Below are positions 48,190 through 58,523 of a DNA stretch of 64,000 bases, in pieces (position 1 is the stretch's first letter; each line of letters begins with the position of its first letter). Source of the DNA: Diphasiastrum complanatum. Taxonomy: Eukaryota > Streptophyta > Lycopodiopsida > Lycopodiales > Lycopodiaceae. The position numbers and the translations under genes were made by a program. The notes beneath the pieces are model-generated. The model was not told the origin of the DNA. It worked only from the letters and a program-made list of their open reading frames with translations, and searched no databases. The stretch covers positions 216,408 to 280,407 of the forward strand of contig CM055110.1 of the NCBI GenBank assembly GCA_029204225.1, read 5' to 3'.

Positions 48190-50958
48190 ACATTTCAAGA
48201 CAACACATGATTTACTTGCAACATTTCAAATTCATACCTCTCCAAAAAAGCCACCAATGGACACATAATACTTTTGTCTGATTGCTATTTTGAATGAAAC
48301 CAAGTACTTTGGCAATCCAGAATGTATGTCCTTCATTGTTTTCTGAAGCTAGAAGTGCAACAAGGCTTCTAATTTGAATTTCTTTTAGAAAATCGCGCCA
48401 CTTCATTTCTGCAGCTTTTATATTTTACATATTCTTCCTTGAGCCCACATCAATTCCTTGCCTTGCAAAGCTCCAAGAAATCATTATCTCGAGGTAGATT
48501 TGAAGGTTCGACAATTGTAGTTCATGTTCCTAATTTATGAGGCCATTGAAATTCTTTAGTTGTTGATGTGTGTTCAAAATTGAGCAAACTGAATTTTTGT
48601 TCCTCAATCCACCAATGCTGATCAAACTCATCAAAAAATTGATAAACTTCTTGAATACTTCAATCCAAAAAATTTAACAAGGCAAATGGGTCAATCTCAT
48701 CATGCTATCTTTGTGCTTTTTGTTCCTCTAGCATGGAGTTCATGAGAGACAACGCATCAAGCTTGATTTGACCAAATGGAATATTGAGCAAAAACCGTAT
48801 TCCTTCAACACGTAACCATGAAACTAAACTTGAAAATCGTTTGCCCAATAGCAATGTGATGTCAGTTTCATTACATTTGATTTTAAACTGATGTTGAAAG
48901 CTAATATCATGAATAGTAGCAACATGACGACTTGTTTCATTGGACGTCTTAATATATTTATGAAAATAGTATGTATGTCTAATTAACAACACATTTGGCT
49001 TTGGCACATATGATTTTTCAACAATGCTCTGAAGCACTGGTAAATAAAATGCCTTCTTGCATCTTAGTCTTTTGGGAAAACAACTAAACATCTGATCAAT
49101 TTGATCATGGGTGTGACCCTCCAACAAAAATCCTATTTTTATTTTTTTGAACTTTTTTTTCTCCACCAACATGGATAAGTAAGCCAGTATAGTTTGATTT
49201 TTATTTTCCCTAGCACTGTTGTCAAGTTGTAAATATAGTATTTCTGGAAGATTCGCAAATTATCTTTTGTACAATGGTAATGGTCAAATTTGGATCGTTT
49301 CAAACATTGGGATAATTGAAAAATACTCTTAATTCCAATTTGCCATTAAATACAAGTGCTCCAACGAGATGAACCTGAATAAAATTTGCCTCGTTCAAAT
49401 TTTTGGGCACTCTAACGAAATGAAGAAGCATCGTTTTCTTTTGATCTATGCCATCGATGACAAGGCCAAGATACCCCTTCGTGGACATTTCAGACATTTT
49501 TTTCGATGTTTCGTTAATTTATGTCTTTTCCATTGTTTGTTGATCTTTCTGCACTTGAAGCGCTTTTGCAGCATCCACGACAAAATGTAACAATTAAAAT
49601 ATTCAAGAAAATTATGACAATATCATAACATTAATAATTTGAAAATTTAAAAATTAATAAAAAAATAAAGTTATTAAAGTACTTAAAGTTAATTAATTTT
49701 TACCTTTCTCATCATTGGCCTTTGGTAGTTGCTTGGCAGATTTTATCAACTCGCATGATGTCGAACAAACTGTCATTCATGACTTTTTAGGAATTTTCAC
49801 CAAACCAAAATCTCTCTTCCAAATCCGAAGAAAATATGTGTAACTTAAATAGGAAACATTTATGGTCTTAGAAAACTCCTTGTACATCAAAAAATATCTC
49901 CAATTTTGTAAAATTATCTGGCAAGTGAAAATATAATGAATTTGGTGATTTTTCTCCATGCACATCCACAAAGTACTTTAGCCAAGCCATAGCATTCAAA
50001 GCATCCGGAGACACAGTTCTACCATGCAATGATCCTAGCAATGTTGGATCTTTTTGAAGTCGTGCGTACATTCTTTGAAGACGTGAATTTCCAACTACAA
50101 CTTTGTAAGCTTTTCGACAAACCTTCGTTGCATTTAAAATATGTGCATACAATTTGTCGGGTCTCACTGTGGCACACAAATGGTAGTTCTTTTTCATTTT
50201 TACTCTGCAAAAAAAAATTGGATCTCAATTCCTCGATCTCTTTGCTGTTTAATTTCTATAAGCAACAGGATGAACAATAAATAATGCAGCGTACCTGTTG
50301 AATCTCCTCTCTTGTAATCAATTGTTTTTGATATTTTGTCAAAATAGGTGAAAATTTCAAATCTCTCTTATAGCTTGAAATCATATTTGTAGATTCACCC
50401 TGTGGCATCTGTAGTTGCGCGAACAGGTTGAGAAGGTGTGGGAATATTTGCTTGAACATCAGATTGTGGTTTGTTTGCCTCTACTGGTTCTAGAGTGTCA
50501 GAAAAATAAATATACTCAATAAATATAGCTCTTTCGGATTTGATCAAATTTTGGATTTGAGAAATGGAATTTTCTTAAATACGTGAAAAACATATATGTT
50601 GAAAATGAATTGATTGACGAGGATCTATAGATTTACTTGAATCCGTAACCGAGTGAATTGAAGCCTGTAAATCATCGCTAAATAACTCTTCTGATTAATC
50701 AAAATGATCTTGCAAAAATGAAAAATTCAAATTTGTAATAGGTTGCGTTAAAGGTGTCATTTCTTGAAAACTAGATAAATAATAAATTTTAGATGATGTT
50801 GTTGATGGGAAAACACAAAGGGTATTATTAGGATCAGAATTTGAAGGAGTGGCTTCATAATAGTAACTTTCACTAGGAATATCAAATGAGGATGACTCAG
50901 ATGTGACTACATACTAAGTTACGACAATAAGAATAGAAGAAGAAGAACTACTTGTCAT
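48190..50958 (-). pseudogene. DUF7869-type transposase-like gene, damaged
   Basis: Minus strand, ATG at 50958-50956. The N-terminal Ser-rich part is broken by four stops. Next come 'FSPILTKYQKQLITREEIQQ' with a donor (about 50278), an intron, an acceptor TTTTGCAG (about 50208), and 'LCATVRPDKLYAHILNATKV'...'LQKDPTLLGSLHGR'. Later: 'VSYLSYTYFLRIWKRDFGLV', 'CSTSCELIKSAKQ', 'GLVIDGIDQKKTMLLHFVRV' (49480-49420), 'LYLQLDNSARENKN' (about 49235-49190) and 'GFLLEGHTHDQIDQMFSCF' (about 49130-49075). It ends with 'GHTFWIAKVLGFIQNS', like a C-terminal BAH-like tail. The order IDG.DQ - LQLDN..ENKN - GHTHDQIDQ is the pattern I recall for plant DUF7869 proteins. Their acidic residues suggest an RNase H-fold (DDE-like) core, which is inference. 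At least five stops and frameshifts. The family name is from memory. Confidence 0.72.
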
Positions 50959-51561
50959 TGCAAAAATTTAATAAATTTGATTTTAGTCCAATGTCAAGCA
51001 TAGATAGGAACAAAAATATGAACGTAAAAATAACACAACAGCCAAAAATTTTACATTATGGTATGTTAGTCATAGAAAGAGTTAAATAAACTATGCCAAC
51101 ACCAATAAAAATACACACTGAAATTAGAAAAGAGTGCATTCAACATAAAATCAATAATTAGATCAAAAATAATTTTCAACTGTCAGAAATGGTAAACTCC
51201 TGCAATTTTGCCGCAACAAAAAAGTCAACGATCCTTGATTCGAAGGTCGAACGATTTGCGAAAATCAAGCAATTCGTGAAAGTCAATGTGTCTCCAGGAA
51301 GAACAAGTGACGAAAGATTCATGAACGATTCGTGAATCTCAAACATGCCTCTAGGACTACAAAACCGCAAAACGTTGCAGGACCGTAAGAAACCGCAAAG
51401 CAATGCAAAACGAAAAGAAATGAAAGGAACAAAAGGAAACGAAAGAAACGAAAGGAAATCTTTCACGCTGCCAGCTGGTAGCTCAATGGGCTTGGAGTGT
51501 TAAGCTTCACACCCAGCTGAAATGGATAGCACCAATTGAGAGTGACTGATTACTTGATTAG
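50959..51561. other. Upstream of the transposase-like gene, junction to copia-F
   Basis: AT-rich, with a GAAACGAAAGG-type low-complexity stretch at 51400-51462. At 51474-51530 a stretch (GGTAGCTCAATGGGC...) resembles a Pol III box A but has no box B. No gene. Confidence 0.45.
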
Positions 51562-51974
51562 TGTTAACTACTCTTGTAATTCTTTGTTTTAACTATCTTG
51601 TAAACTCCAAACAGTGGAGATATAAACTATTCTTCTGGCTCTCACTAGATAGCTTGACATAGAGTGTGTGTGCATGAGTAGAGCAGGAAGAGAAAAAGAC
51701 TTAAAATGAAAAAGTTGTGCATGAAAGTCTGCCAACGAGCAGAGCGTCAGGCCACCAACGAGCGAGACATTGACGATCTTGCTCTAAAAACTAAACTGAT
51801 AATTGATTGCTCTATTTTTGTGCATCTCCTTGCCTTCCGCTGTCATGATTGCTAGAATGAAATGTGTTTGATGATGTGTAGTCGCGTGTTTAGGTTCCTA
51901 TGAGCTTTCGCACAAAAGAAAATTCAAAAGGAACCAAAATGGTTCGTGACAACGAAACGAAACTGTTCATGACA
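51562..51974 (+). repeat. Copia-F 5' LTR
   Basis: The right end is firm: ...TTCATGACA is followed immediately by a Met-tRNA primer site TGGTATCAGAAC at 51975. The left end TGTTAACTACTC at 51562 gives a 413-bp LTR; an alternative TGTTAAGC start lies at 51500. A TATA-like AGATATAAAC lies near 51619. Confidence 0.6.
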
Positions 51975-51987
51975 TGGTATCAGAACA
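51975..51987 (+). promoter_or_regulatory. Primer-binding site of copia-F
   Basis: TGGTATCAGAACA matches the initiator-Met-tRNA primer site (TGGTATCAGAGC) used by most plant copia elements. Confidence 0.8.
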
Positions 51988-52038
51988 GACTGGTTATCAC
52001 TACTGGTATCTAAACAGTGATCTTCTAGACAATACAAT

Positions 52039-53000
52039 ATGGCTACAACTATCCAAACAAGAGTGGCAATCAGTCTTGATGGTGCAAACTATAGAATCTA
52101 GAAATTCAAAATCAAAACACTTCTAAAGGGCGAAGGCATTTGGTTGGTGACCAAACTCTCAGAGATGCAACCTCTAGAGGGAGATCCAAGGAGAGCTGAA
52201 TGGATTAGAAAGGATGAGCGTGCAATGGCGATCATTGTTTCATCCATCAACAAATATCTGTTCATGCAGATTGAAGATTGCAAAAGCAGCCATGCAGCAT
52301 GGGAAAGATTAAAACAGAAGTATAAAGTCAGGACTGCAGCTTCAGTGATGCATCTTCACAGTTAGCTGCAATTCATACGATGGGATGGCAACTAGTTAGA
52401 TCAGCATGTTGAGAAGATCATAATGATCTTCGCTCAACTCACTGCATCAGGACAAGAGCACCAGGTCCCAGCACCACAACAGTTGATGTACTTCATGAAA
52501 TATCTACCGACGTCCTATCAACCGTTGAGAATGCTCATACTGAGTGTATAGATATGAAATTTGACAAAGTAGTCAGTCTTGTCACTAATGAGAGACTGAT
52601 GAGGAACAAAGGAGAGATAAACAATGATCAAGAGAAGCCCCTCTTCATGAAAGGAAAGAAGAAAAACAAGAAAAGACCTAGATTTGAGAAGACAAAGTCC
52701 TCGAATCAACAATCTTCTTCCTATGATCATTGTCACAAACCAAGCCATACAGCCAACAAATGCTGGTTCAATTCAGCAATACCTTGCATGCACTGCAAGA
52801 AGAAAGGGCACTCTCCATATGATTGCAGGTTTAACCCAAAAACAAAGAACAAAGCTAAAAAGACAAACATTGTAGAGTCATCCAAGGATGCAAACAGAGG
52901 TGATGAAGCCTTCACAATACTTGATGAAGCTTCAACGAGCTACATTGAATATTACTACGATATAGTCATTGATTCAAGAGCTACATCACACATCACCTAA
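52039..53000 (+). pseudogene. Copia-F gag and protease start, truncated
   Basis: Gag starts 'MATTIQTRVAISLDGANYRI', is followed by a TAG stop, then 'GIWLVTKLSEMQPLEGD' and 'AAWERLKQKYKVRTAASVMH', as in the copia gag (UBN2-type) domain. Two more stops lie near 52365-52395. The nucleocapsid part has a degenerate knuckle (first Cys lost, 'YDHCHKPSHTANKC') and a perfect one, 'CMHCKKKGHSPYDC'. It ends in the protease motif 'VIDSRATSHIT', with the family's Gly of D-S-G-A replaced by Arg. A stop at 52998-53000 follows, and the rest of pol is absent. Confidence 0.9.
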
Positions 53001-53189
53001 TTATTTATGTATAGACAACAATTTTTTTTTATGTTTTGATTGAAGTTTGATCAAGATCTATTAGAGTTTGCATCTCATTCTTAGTGTAGATGCTGATTTT
53101 TCTACATTGGCAATATTGGTGATGTGCTTGTCTATCTAACCCAAGATCAAAGAAATATTTTCGATCTTAATGATCTGAAATTATTCACA
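53001..53189 (+). repeat. Partial LTR of another copia-like element
   Basis: Only the 3' boundary is clear: ...GAAATTATTCACA ends at 53189 next to a primer site at 53190. The left limit is where copia-F homology ends. The internal part after 53201 has no recognisable coding sequence. Confidence 0.5.
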
Positions 53190-53201
53190 TGGTATCAGAG
53201 C
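53190..53201 (+). promoter_or_regulatory. Primer-binding site
   Basis: TGGTATCAGAGC, a perfect 12-base match to the initiator-Met-tRNA complement, directly after an LTR-type CA end. Confidence 0.8.
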
Positions 53202-53893
53202 TTGTGTTTCAGGTTATGAAAGAAGCATTCACATTTATGAATGATTTGGAGAAGATATCAATGCTAGAGCATGCTAGATTGGATTCTACACCAAAATCAA
53301 ATTTCTTGCATATGTAGATTGGAACTTTTATAGATCAAAACTCTAAATATTATTATAATATTAATCAATTCTAATTTCTCACATTACATACTGAATTTGG
53401 CTGATTTTCAATAATTCTTGGTTGAGTAAGATGTTCTAATATGAAATTAAAAGTGATAATTTTATTTTATAACTTCGATTTGAGCAAAAGTTTAGTACTC
53501 TAAATGTTTAAACAAAAGCAAGCTCACATGTTTTACTTTTTCTTGGTACTACAATGTACAGACAATTGATGAGGTGATATATCACTATATCATGCAAGGA
53601 TCTACATTTTTGGTAAGAAAACTTATCTATTTTTCCATGATTCTGAGATGTTTGGATATTTGATGATGTGGCATAAGTTCTATTTGACTTTGTTGCAATA
53701 TATATATTAGATTAAGCACCTCTTTGTATAGGTTAAGGGTTTCGAAGACAAGGCTAAACCTTGTAGAGGTTCAAATCCTCTTCCCTTAAACTATTAAAAT
53801 AAAAAAAAAATTGAAGCTAGATTTGAATTTTACTATATACGGTTCTCAAATTTGATAATGTAAATTAAAAAATAACTCAATTATGAAATAGAA
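53202..53893. other. AT-rich internal DNA, no gene
   Basis: Probably internal sequence of the element primed at 53190. Contains a tRNA T-arm-like stretch (GAGGTTCAAATCCTC, about 53765-53779) without a complete cloverleaf. Confidence 0.45.
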
Positions 53894-54250
53894 ATATGCA
53901 AGATCTGAATATTTCATGTTCTATACAAAGAGTAGATCAATTTTGCTTTTTACCTCATCTCCATCAAAGTTCAGATAAGAAAGTTATGATAGATTAAAAA
54001 TTGTTACCATACATTTGATGATGTAGCATTTGATGACATGGCATATCTCCACCACACGCCGATCTGTATTTTGGTAAAGAGAAGTTGTCGACTAGCGCGT
54101 CAAGGCAATATGCCACATCATCAAATGTCATGTCATCGAATGTGTGATAGCAATCTTTGATATGTCATACACTCAGTTGAAGATGACGTAAAAAGCAAAA
54201 TTGATCTACTCTTTGCATGGAATCTAATGGAATGATCAAATCTTGCATAT
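53894..54250. repeat. Fold-back (inverted repeat) element
   Basis: A perfect 28-bp inverted repeat (53926-53953 with 54188-54215) lies inside longer, diverged arms that begin ATATGCAAGATCTGA and end TCAAATCTTGCATAT. The loop contains several direct/inverted copies of TTTGATGATGTGGCA-like sequence. No coding capacity; MITE-like, with no target duplication identified. Confidence 0.75.
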
Positions 54251-54433
54251 GATTTTATAAAAAAAATTGAAAATTTAGAAAAATTATTGTTGTTCTACTC
54301 ATTGTTAGATTAATGGTTGATGTTCTTGTAGATGATGTTTTGCAATGACTTGCAAATTTGCCCTCTTTAAACCATGTAGGTTTGTTTAACTATGGTTTGC
54401 TCAATATATATTACTACTAACCATAACTTCTAA
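54251..54433. other. Spacer, nothing recognised
   Basis: AT-rich sequence up to the start of block 4. Confidence 0.4.
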
Positions 54434-54588
54434 GATAGTGCATTTCCTGCAGGAGACAATGAATCTTGCTATCAAAAACTCATATTATCCAGTTGCACTT
54501 ACATTGTGTTTTGCACCATAGAAATGGAGATCATAGAAATGAAAGAGCCTCATAGAAAAAGTGGTTCATATATTTTCAAAAATGATGG
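54434..54588 (+). pseudogene. Fragment of the Ulp1-like terminal exon (block 4)
   Basis: Matches 32123-32273 with only a few differences. This covers the second (duplicated) terminal exon of the Ulp1-like gene ('QETMNLA...', with one Arg/Gln-type change) and its 3' flank. At 54588 it joins sequence equivalent to 33938, so about 1.65 kb was lost. It shows that the Ulp1 region belongs to the duplicated segment. Confidence 0.85.
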
Positions 54589-54735
54589 TGTGGGATAACT
54601 TCGCCTACAACTGTGTCTACTACAACATTATTAGAGTTGCCAAAATAAGCCAACTTACCTGTTAGATGGGCCATTTTAAGGTATTTTGTATGTATAAGAT
54701 TGTTTAAGAACTTAGACCTTTAGTCGTATTAATGT
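54589..54735 (+). repeat. Repeated unit, block 4 left part
   Basis: Colinear with 599-744 and 33938-34081. Confidence 0.85.
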
Positions 54736-55544
54736 TGTTAGGTAGATGGGTTAGGATAAATTGCTATAGGGATGACTAGGGTGTGTTCAGTAATGTGTAG
54801 ATAGGACAAAAAGCGCCAAAAAGATTGTTTTTAGGGTTTTTGATTTAGAATGGAAAGATCATATTCGGGTAAAGAGGAATGGAAGCTGAACGGACAGGAA
54901 GAAACCGCATGTGTGACAATGGAAGTTGATGTGGTCTTAGCAATGGAAGTTGTACCAACCACAAGAGAATCACATACAAAACAGTGGCGGTCTTTTGCGG
55001 AGTTGTGGGAATGGTGAGTTCAGGATTGTATAAATAGGGAACTTGTAGTCACAAAGGGGAATCTTGGTTTTACACTAGATAGCAAAAGTGTGATCAAGCA
55101 TCAAAAGGGTTAGAGCTGAGCATTCTGTGAGTTGTGATACAAGTTTATGTCAAGCTATAGGCTGCAAGTAGGAGTGCCTTGCTTAAGACCTTTCGAGTAG
55201 TTTTGGTGTAGAATTGTGTCACTGCCTTCACTGTCTAAATCATGTATATTTCAATGTTAAGATGGAATGTAACTTGAGTAATGTCTTTTTCCTTGGTACG
55301 ATCCTTGATGTAATGGAAATTCTAGTTTATGTGATGGTTATACTCTGCCATTTTATTGTATTGTATTGTAATAATAGAGATGTGGAATGCAATGATGTTA
55401 CTCAATTTTATTGTACTTTGTGAATGGTTATTAGTCAGATTTTGATATGTTAGATTAATCTGTTGTAGTTCTGTTATTTGTTCTATGACAATCTACTGAT
55501 AGGAACTTTCGGTATGTTAGCAATTTACAACAATTTACCTAACA
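54736..55544 (+). repeat. Orphan LTR-like segment, block 4 (809 bp)
   Basis: Same TGTTAGGTA start, TTACCTAACA end and 809-bp length as 745-1553, with point differences throughout. Confidence 0.6.
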
Positions 55545-55789
55545 CCTTTATGGATCCGTTGCCAAATCGGATTGTAGTTGGTTGTGTAATCTGGATAGAA
55601 ACAATTTTCAGTTGTAGGCAAAATTACCATATGTAGGTGTATAATCATGATCAATGTCTTCATGTGCTTGTGTTTCGGATCTGGCGAGATCCACAATTTT
55701 TCATGGGATGGATGTTGTATCAATAGGATCACAACTACAAATATAGGCCCATTGCCACACACATAAGACGGGGACCAGATTTCACCCGA

Positions 55790-56112
55790 CGGCCCTTGCG
55801 TGGCAATGTTCATGGCAATCGTGTGGCAAACTACATGGCAATGAACGCGTGGCACTGTCACGCCGTCAAAGTTTTTTGTCACCGGCTCTTCTTCCGAACA
55901 TAATTTTTTTTTGGGGTGGGGCTCAAAGGAATTCAAATTTTAAATTCGTGTGGCACTGCCATGCATGGTAATGCCACGTGTGGCAATGCCATGCTTGAAA
56001 TTTTGGAAATCTGGCACGAGTGGCATTTTTTTCCAGAATGTTGAATTTTGCCACACGTGGCAAAATTCTTAAAAAAGTTTTTGAAATTTGCCACGCATGG
56101 CAAATTTTACCA
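55790..56112. repeat. Palindrome array, block 4 (partial)
   Basis: Homologue of 1790-2115. The palindromes near 56047-56072 and 56088-56111 are recognisable, with some arms mismatched. The array is cut off at 56112. Confidence 0.8.
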
Positions 56113-56165
56113 ACTTGTGGATCTTTTGTAGATCCATTTATGGTCCTAAAGTACAGTACTTTCAC
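56113..56165. other. Filler of unknown origin
   Basis: About 50 bp (CTTGTGGATCTTTTGTAGATCC...) matching nothing else in the window, between the palindrome array and an RNase H fragment. Confidence 0.5.
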
Positions 56166-56424
56166 AGATCTATCCATTGTTGGCTACACGGATTCGGACT
56201 TTGCAAGTGACAAGATGGATCGAAAGTCTATTAGTGCATACACTATCTTTCTTGGAGGCAATCTAATATCGTGGCTTTCCAAAAAGCAAGATACTATATC
56301 TCTCTCTTCATGTGAGGCCAAGTACAAAGCACTCACTACAACTACCAAAGAGGTGCTTTGGATCAAGAGGTTATTAATGGAGCTAAAGTGCATAAAGGAA
56401 GATGATCTAACAATGATTACATTT
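56166..56424 (+). pseudogene. Isolated copia-A RNase H fragment
   Basis: 86 codons of copia-A RNase H ('DLSIVGYTDSDFASDKMDRK' to 'MELKCIKEDDL'), open in frame and lacking the Trp stop present at 8251. Nothing of copia-A flanks it, so it was pasted into the repeated unit in place of the end of the palindrome array and the GA tract. Confidence 0.92.
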
Positions 56425-57310
56425 GAGTCATAAAGTGCATTTTCATAGTATCTTCAACATGGTGAGATTGACATAACAATGAATAATGATTTTTAATTTA
56501 ACAATGATTCTTTGATTTGTGTTCTAACAATTATCATTTTTTTGATTGATTTGTAATCTAACAATGATTATTTGATGTGTAATCTAACAATGATTTAGTT
56601 TTCATTGTTTGCTTTTATAGAGAAAAAAAGAGATGCATCTTAGAAGGAATTAAAGATCATTCAAACAATAGATGAGGTATGTTTTTATCATCTTAAATTG
56701 ATATTTTTGTTTGTTTTTTATTGTTTGTATATATTTACAACAAATTTATACAAGATGAAATAGAAAAACATAACCAATAAACAATCATTCCATACATAAT
56801 GAGATAGAGATGATCAAATACAAAAGTTTATATTCATAATTCAAAAAAGTGTACATATTCTCATCTAATTCATGAAAAGAGCATTGATACTAATATATTT
56901 TTTGTTTTACTTTTGCAAATACTAGAAATACATCAAATCTAAGAAGTAATAGTAGGCTTCTTAGACTTCACTATCTTCTCCCTCATCATTGTCCGAAGCC
57001 GAATCTTGTCCTTCGTCTTCGCCTACGTCCTCTTCATCTTAATTCCCTTCTTATCCTTGGTTTCCTCCCGTACTTTCTTCCACAAAGGAAGTGAATGCCC
57101 ACTAAATACACATTCACAAAACAAAATAATAATTATTAGCCAAACACTTGTCATATAATTGAAATGAAATACAAATTGTGTATCAAAACTAAGAAAACTA
57201 CAAATTATGTAACAAAAATTTACCCTTGGATGTACGCCTTGTGCCGCAAGATGATCAACCAAGGCACTATAGCCTTGGTGATATCCAATATTGTACTTGA
57301 CATTTCATTA
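56425..57310 (-). other. Repeated-unit DNA with a minus-strand TE gene tail
   Basis: From about 56540 colinear with 2510-3040, then continuing into sequence lost elsewhere. The minus strand reads 'YSALVDHLAAQGVHPR' (57285-57235), then, after a possible intron, 'GHSLPLWKKVREETKDKKG' and an acid-rich tail (to about 56960). This is probably the C-terminal half of the protein whose other part lies at 57848-58084. I do not recognise the family with confidence. Confidence 0.45.
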
Positions 57311-57671
57311 GAGGAGTTTTGAGTTCCAAAAAGACGAATTCGTGCAAGATACTTTTTTTATTATTAAAATATTATAACACTAATACTTTTGACTTGCCAT
57401 AACTTTTCAGTTGTAGCTTAGAAGTATGTCATCTAACATATCATTGGAAAGCCCTTGTTGAGCGCTTTCCAATGCACCAAACTTTGCTAAATTCGGACTT
57501 ACCACTAAAAAGTTATGCCATTTTTAGTATGGAATCAAAATGTGGACTCAAAAAGTTACGTTACATAGATTTCAAATTTGAGTGTTTTGATTGGTCCATG
57601 TGTAAGAAAAATTTGAGAAAAAATATAAAAAGAATCTTTACAAAGGGTCTTTTTTGGATTTAGAACTCCTC
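57311..57671. mobile_element. MITE copy 2, flanked by TA (361 bp)
   Basis: TIRs GAGGAGTTTTGAGTTCC and (complement of the right end) GAGGAGTTCTAAATCC, between TA at 57309-57310 and TA at 57672-57673. The interior is colinear with 21065-21406, with an extra AGCGCTTTCCAATGCACC-like stretch near 57460. It sits inside the minus-strand TE gene region. Confidence 0.82.
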
Positions 57672-57847
57672 TAATGGTATACTTACACCCATAATCTTCA
57701 ACCTACATCAACACAAATCGATGATTAGAAAAAAACAAAAAATTATTGGTGAACAATAAACATATGAAATGCAATTAGCTAAAAGAGAATTGCTTACAAA
57801 TTGGACATGCATATTGGCCTTGCCTCCCGATCCCAGGTGAGATTGGC

Positions 57848-58084
57848 CTAAAAGATATGCCTTGATTTTGTTGCCTGTGTTTGTTGTTTAAAGCGCTCGA
57901 AATTAGGATGCTTGGATTCATAAACAATTTTTTCCCAATCTTTTTTAGATGCCGATCCCGGCCTCTTCTTGCCTTTACTACATAATCGTCTTAATGATTG
58001 GCGCTTATGACGAGTATGCATACACATACTCATCTTTGCCCATTTGTCATTAAATCGATTTGGTTGTGGAAACTCACAATACAA
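57848..58084 (-). pseudogene. Fragment of a TE-encoded protein, possibly En/Spm-type
   Basis: Minus-strand frame rich in basic residues: 'NDKWAKMSMCMHTRHKRQSL', 'KGKKRPGSASKKDWEKIVYE', 'HPNFERFKQQTQATK'. The spacing of 'W.kms..n..R' and 'H.nFe.Fk.QT' recalls plant En/Spm-type transposase_24 proteins; this is a weak family guess. It is separated from its likely C-terminus (57285-56960) by the MITE. Confidence 0.4.
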
Positions 58085-58267
58085 TATATCAAGTATATTG
58101 TCTTTGTCCCCTTGGTCTTGTTGCTCTCAAGGGTTAAAAAAATCATGACCAAAGTATTTAAGAGTAAGGTCGTGCAATCTATTGATGATGACCTTACCCC
58201 TAATGTCCATGATGATGAAACAATCCTCATCAAGGTCATAGAAAATATTAGTGGATTCTTCAGTCGG

Positions 58268-58498
58268 TCTCTTAGGTATCGTAACTATTTGAACAATTTT
58301 ATAGTTGCCCTATTACATCATAATTCAATTAATAGTAATCAATAACAAATATGAAAATACTGACATATTGAACATGTGTTGGAAGAAAGATAAGAAGAAA
58401 GTCTACATAGCAGATAGATCAAACTATTGATTACTTCTCGTAAAACTCATACATCAAATGTCTCAGATAGTTATAGTGTAGAGCGGTTTGTAGATGCA
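58268..58498 (+). repeat. Arm X, left part, block 4
   Basis: Plus-orientation X sequence to the left of the copia-A insertion, matching the reverse complement of 17515-17740. Ends GCGGTTTGTAG plus ATGCA (58494-58498), the target duplication. It supplies the part of the plus arm missing in blocks 1 and 3. Confidence 0.88.
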
Positions 58499-58523
58499 TG
58501 TGAAGAATTGAAAAAGATTATCT

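Noticed and set aside
51474-51530. tRNA-derived SINE head (box A-like TAGCTCAATGGG)
   Set aside because: No box B downstream at the right distance.
53731-53789. tRNA gene (perfect B box GGTTCAAATCC, ACAAG/CTTGT anticodon-like stem, GGTTAAGG D-loop-like)
   Set aside because: Only about 59 nt, the acceptor stem pairs at 5 of 7 positions, no proper D arm, and position 33 is C. At best a tRNA-derived fragment.
57998-58345. 115-codon plus-strand frame at the X boundary
   Set aside because: Opposite the basic minus-strand TE fragment and crossing into X repeat sequence; no recognisable content.
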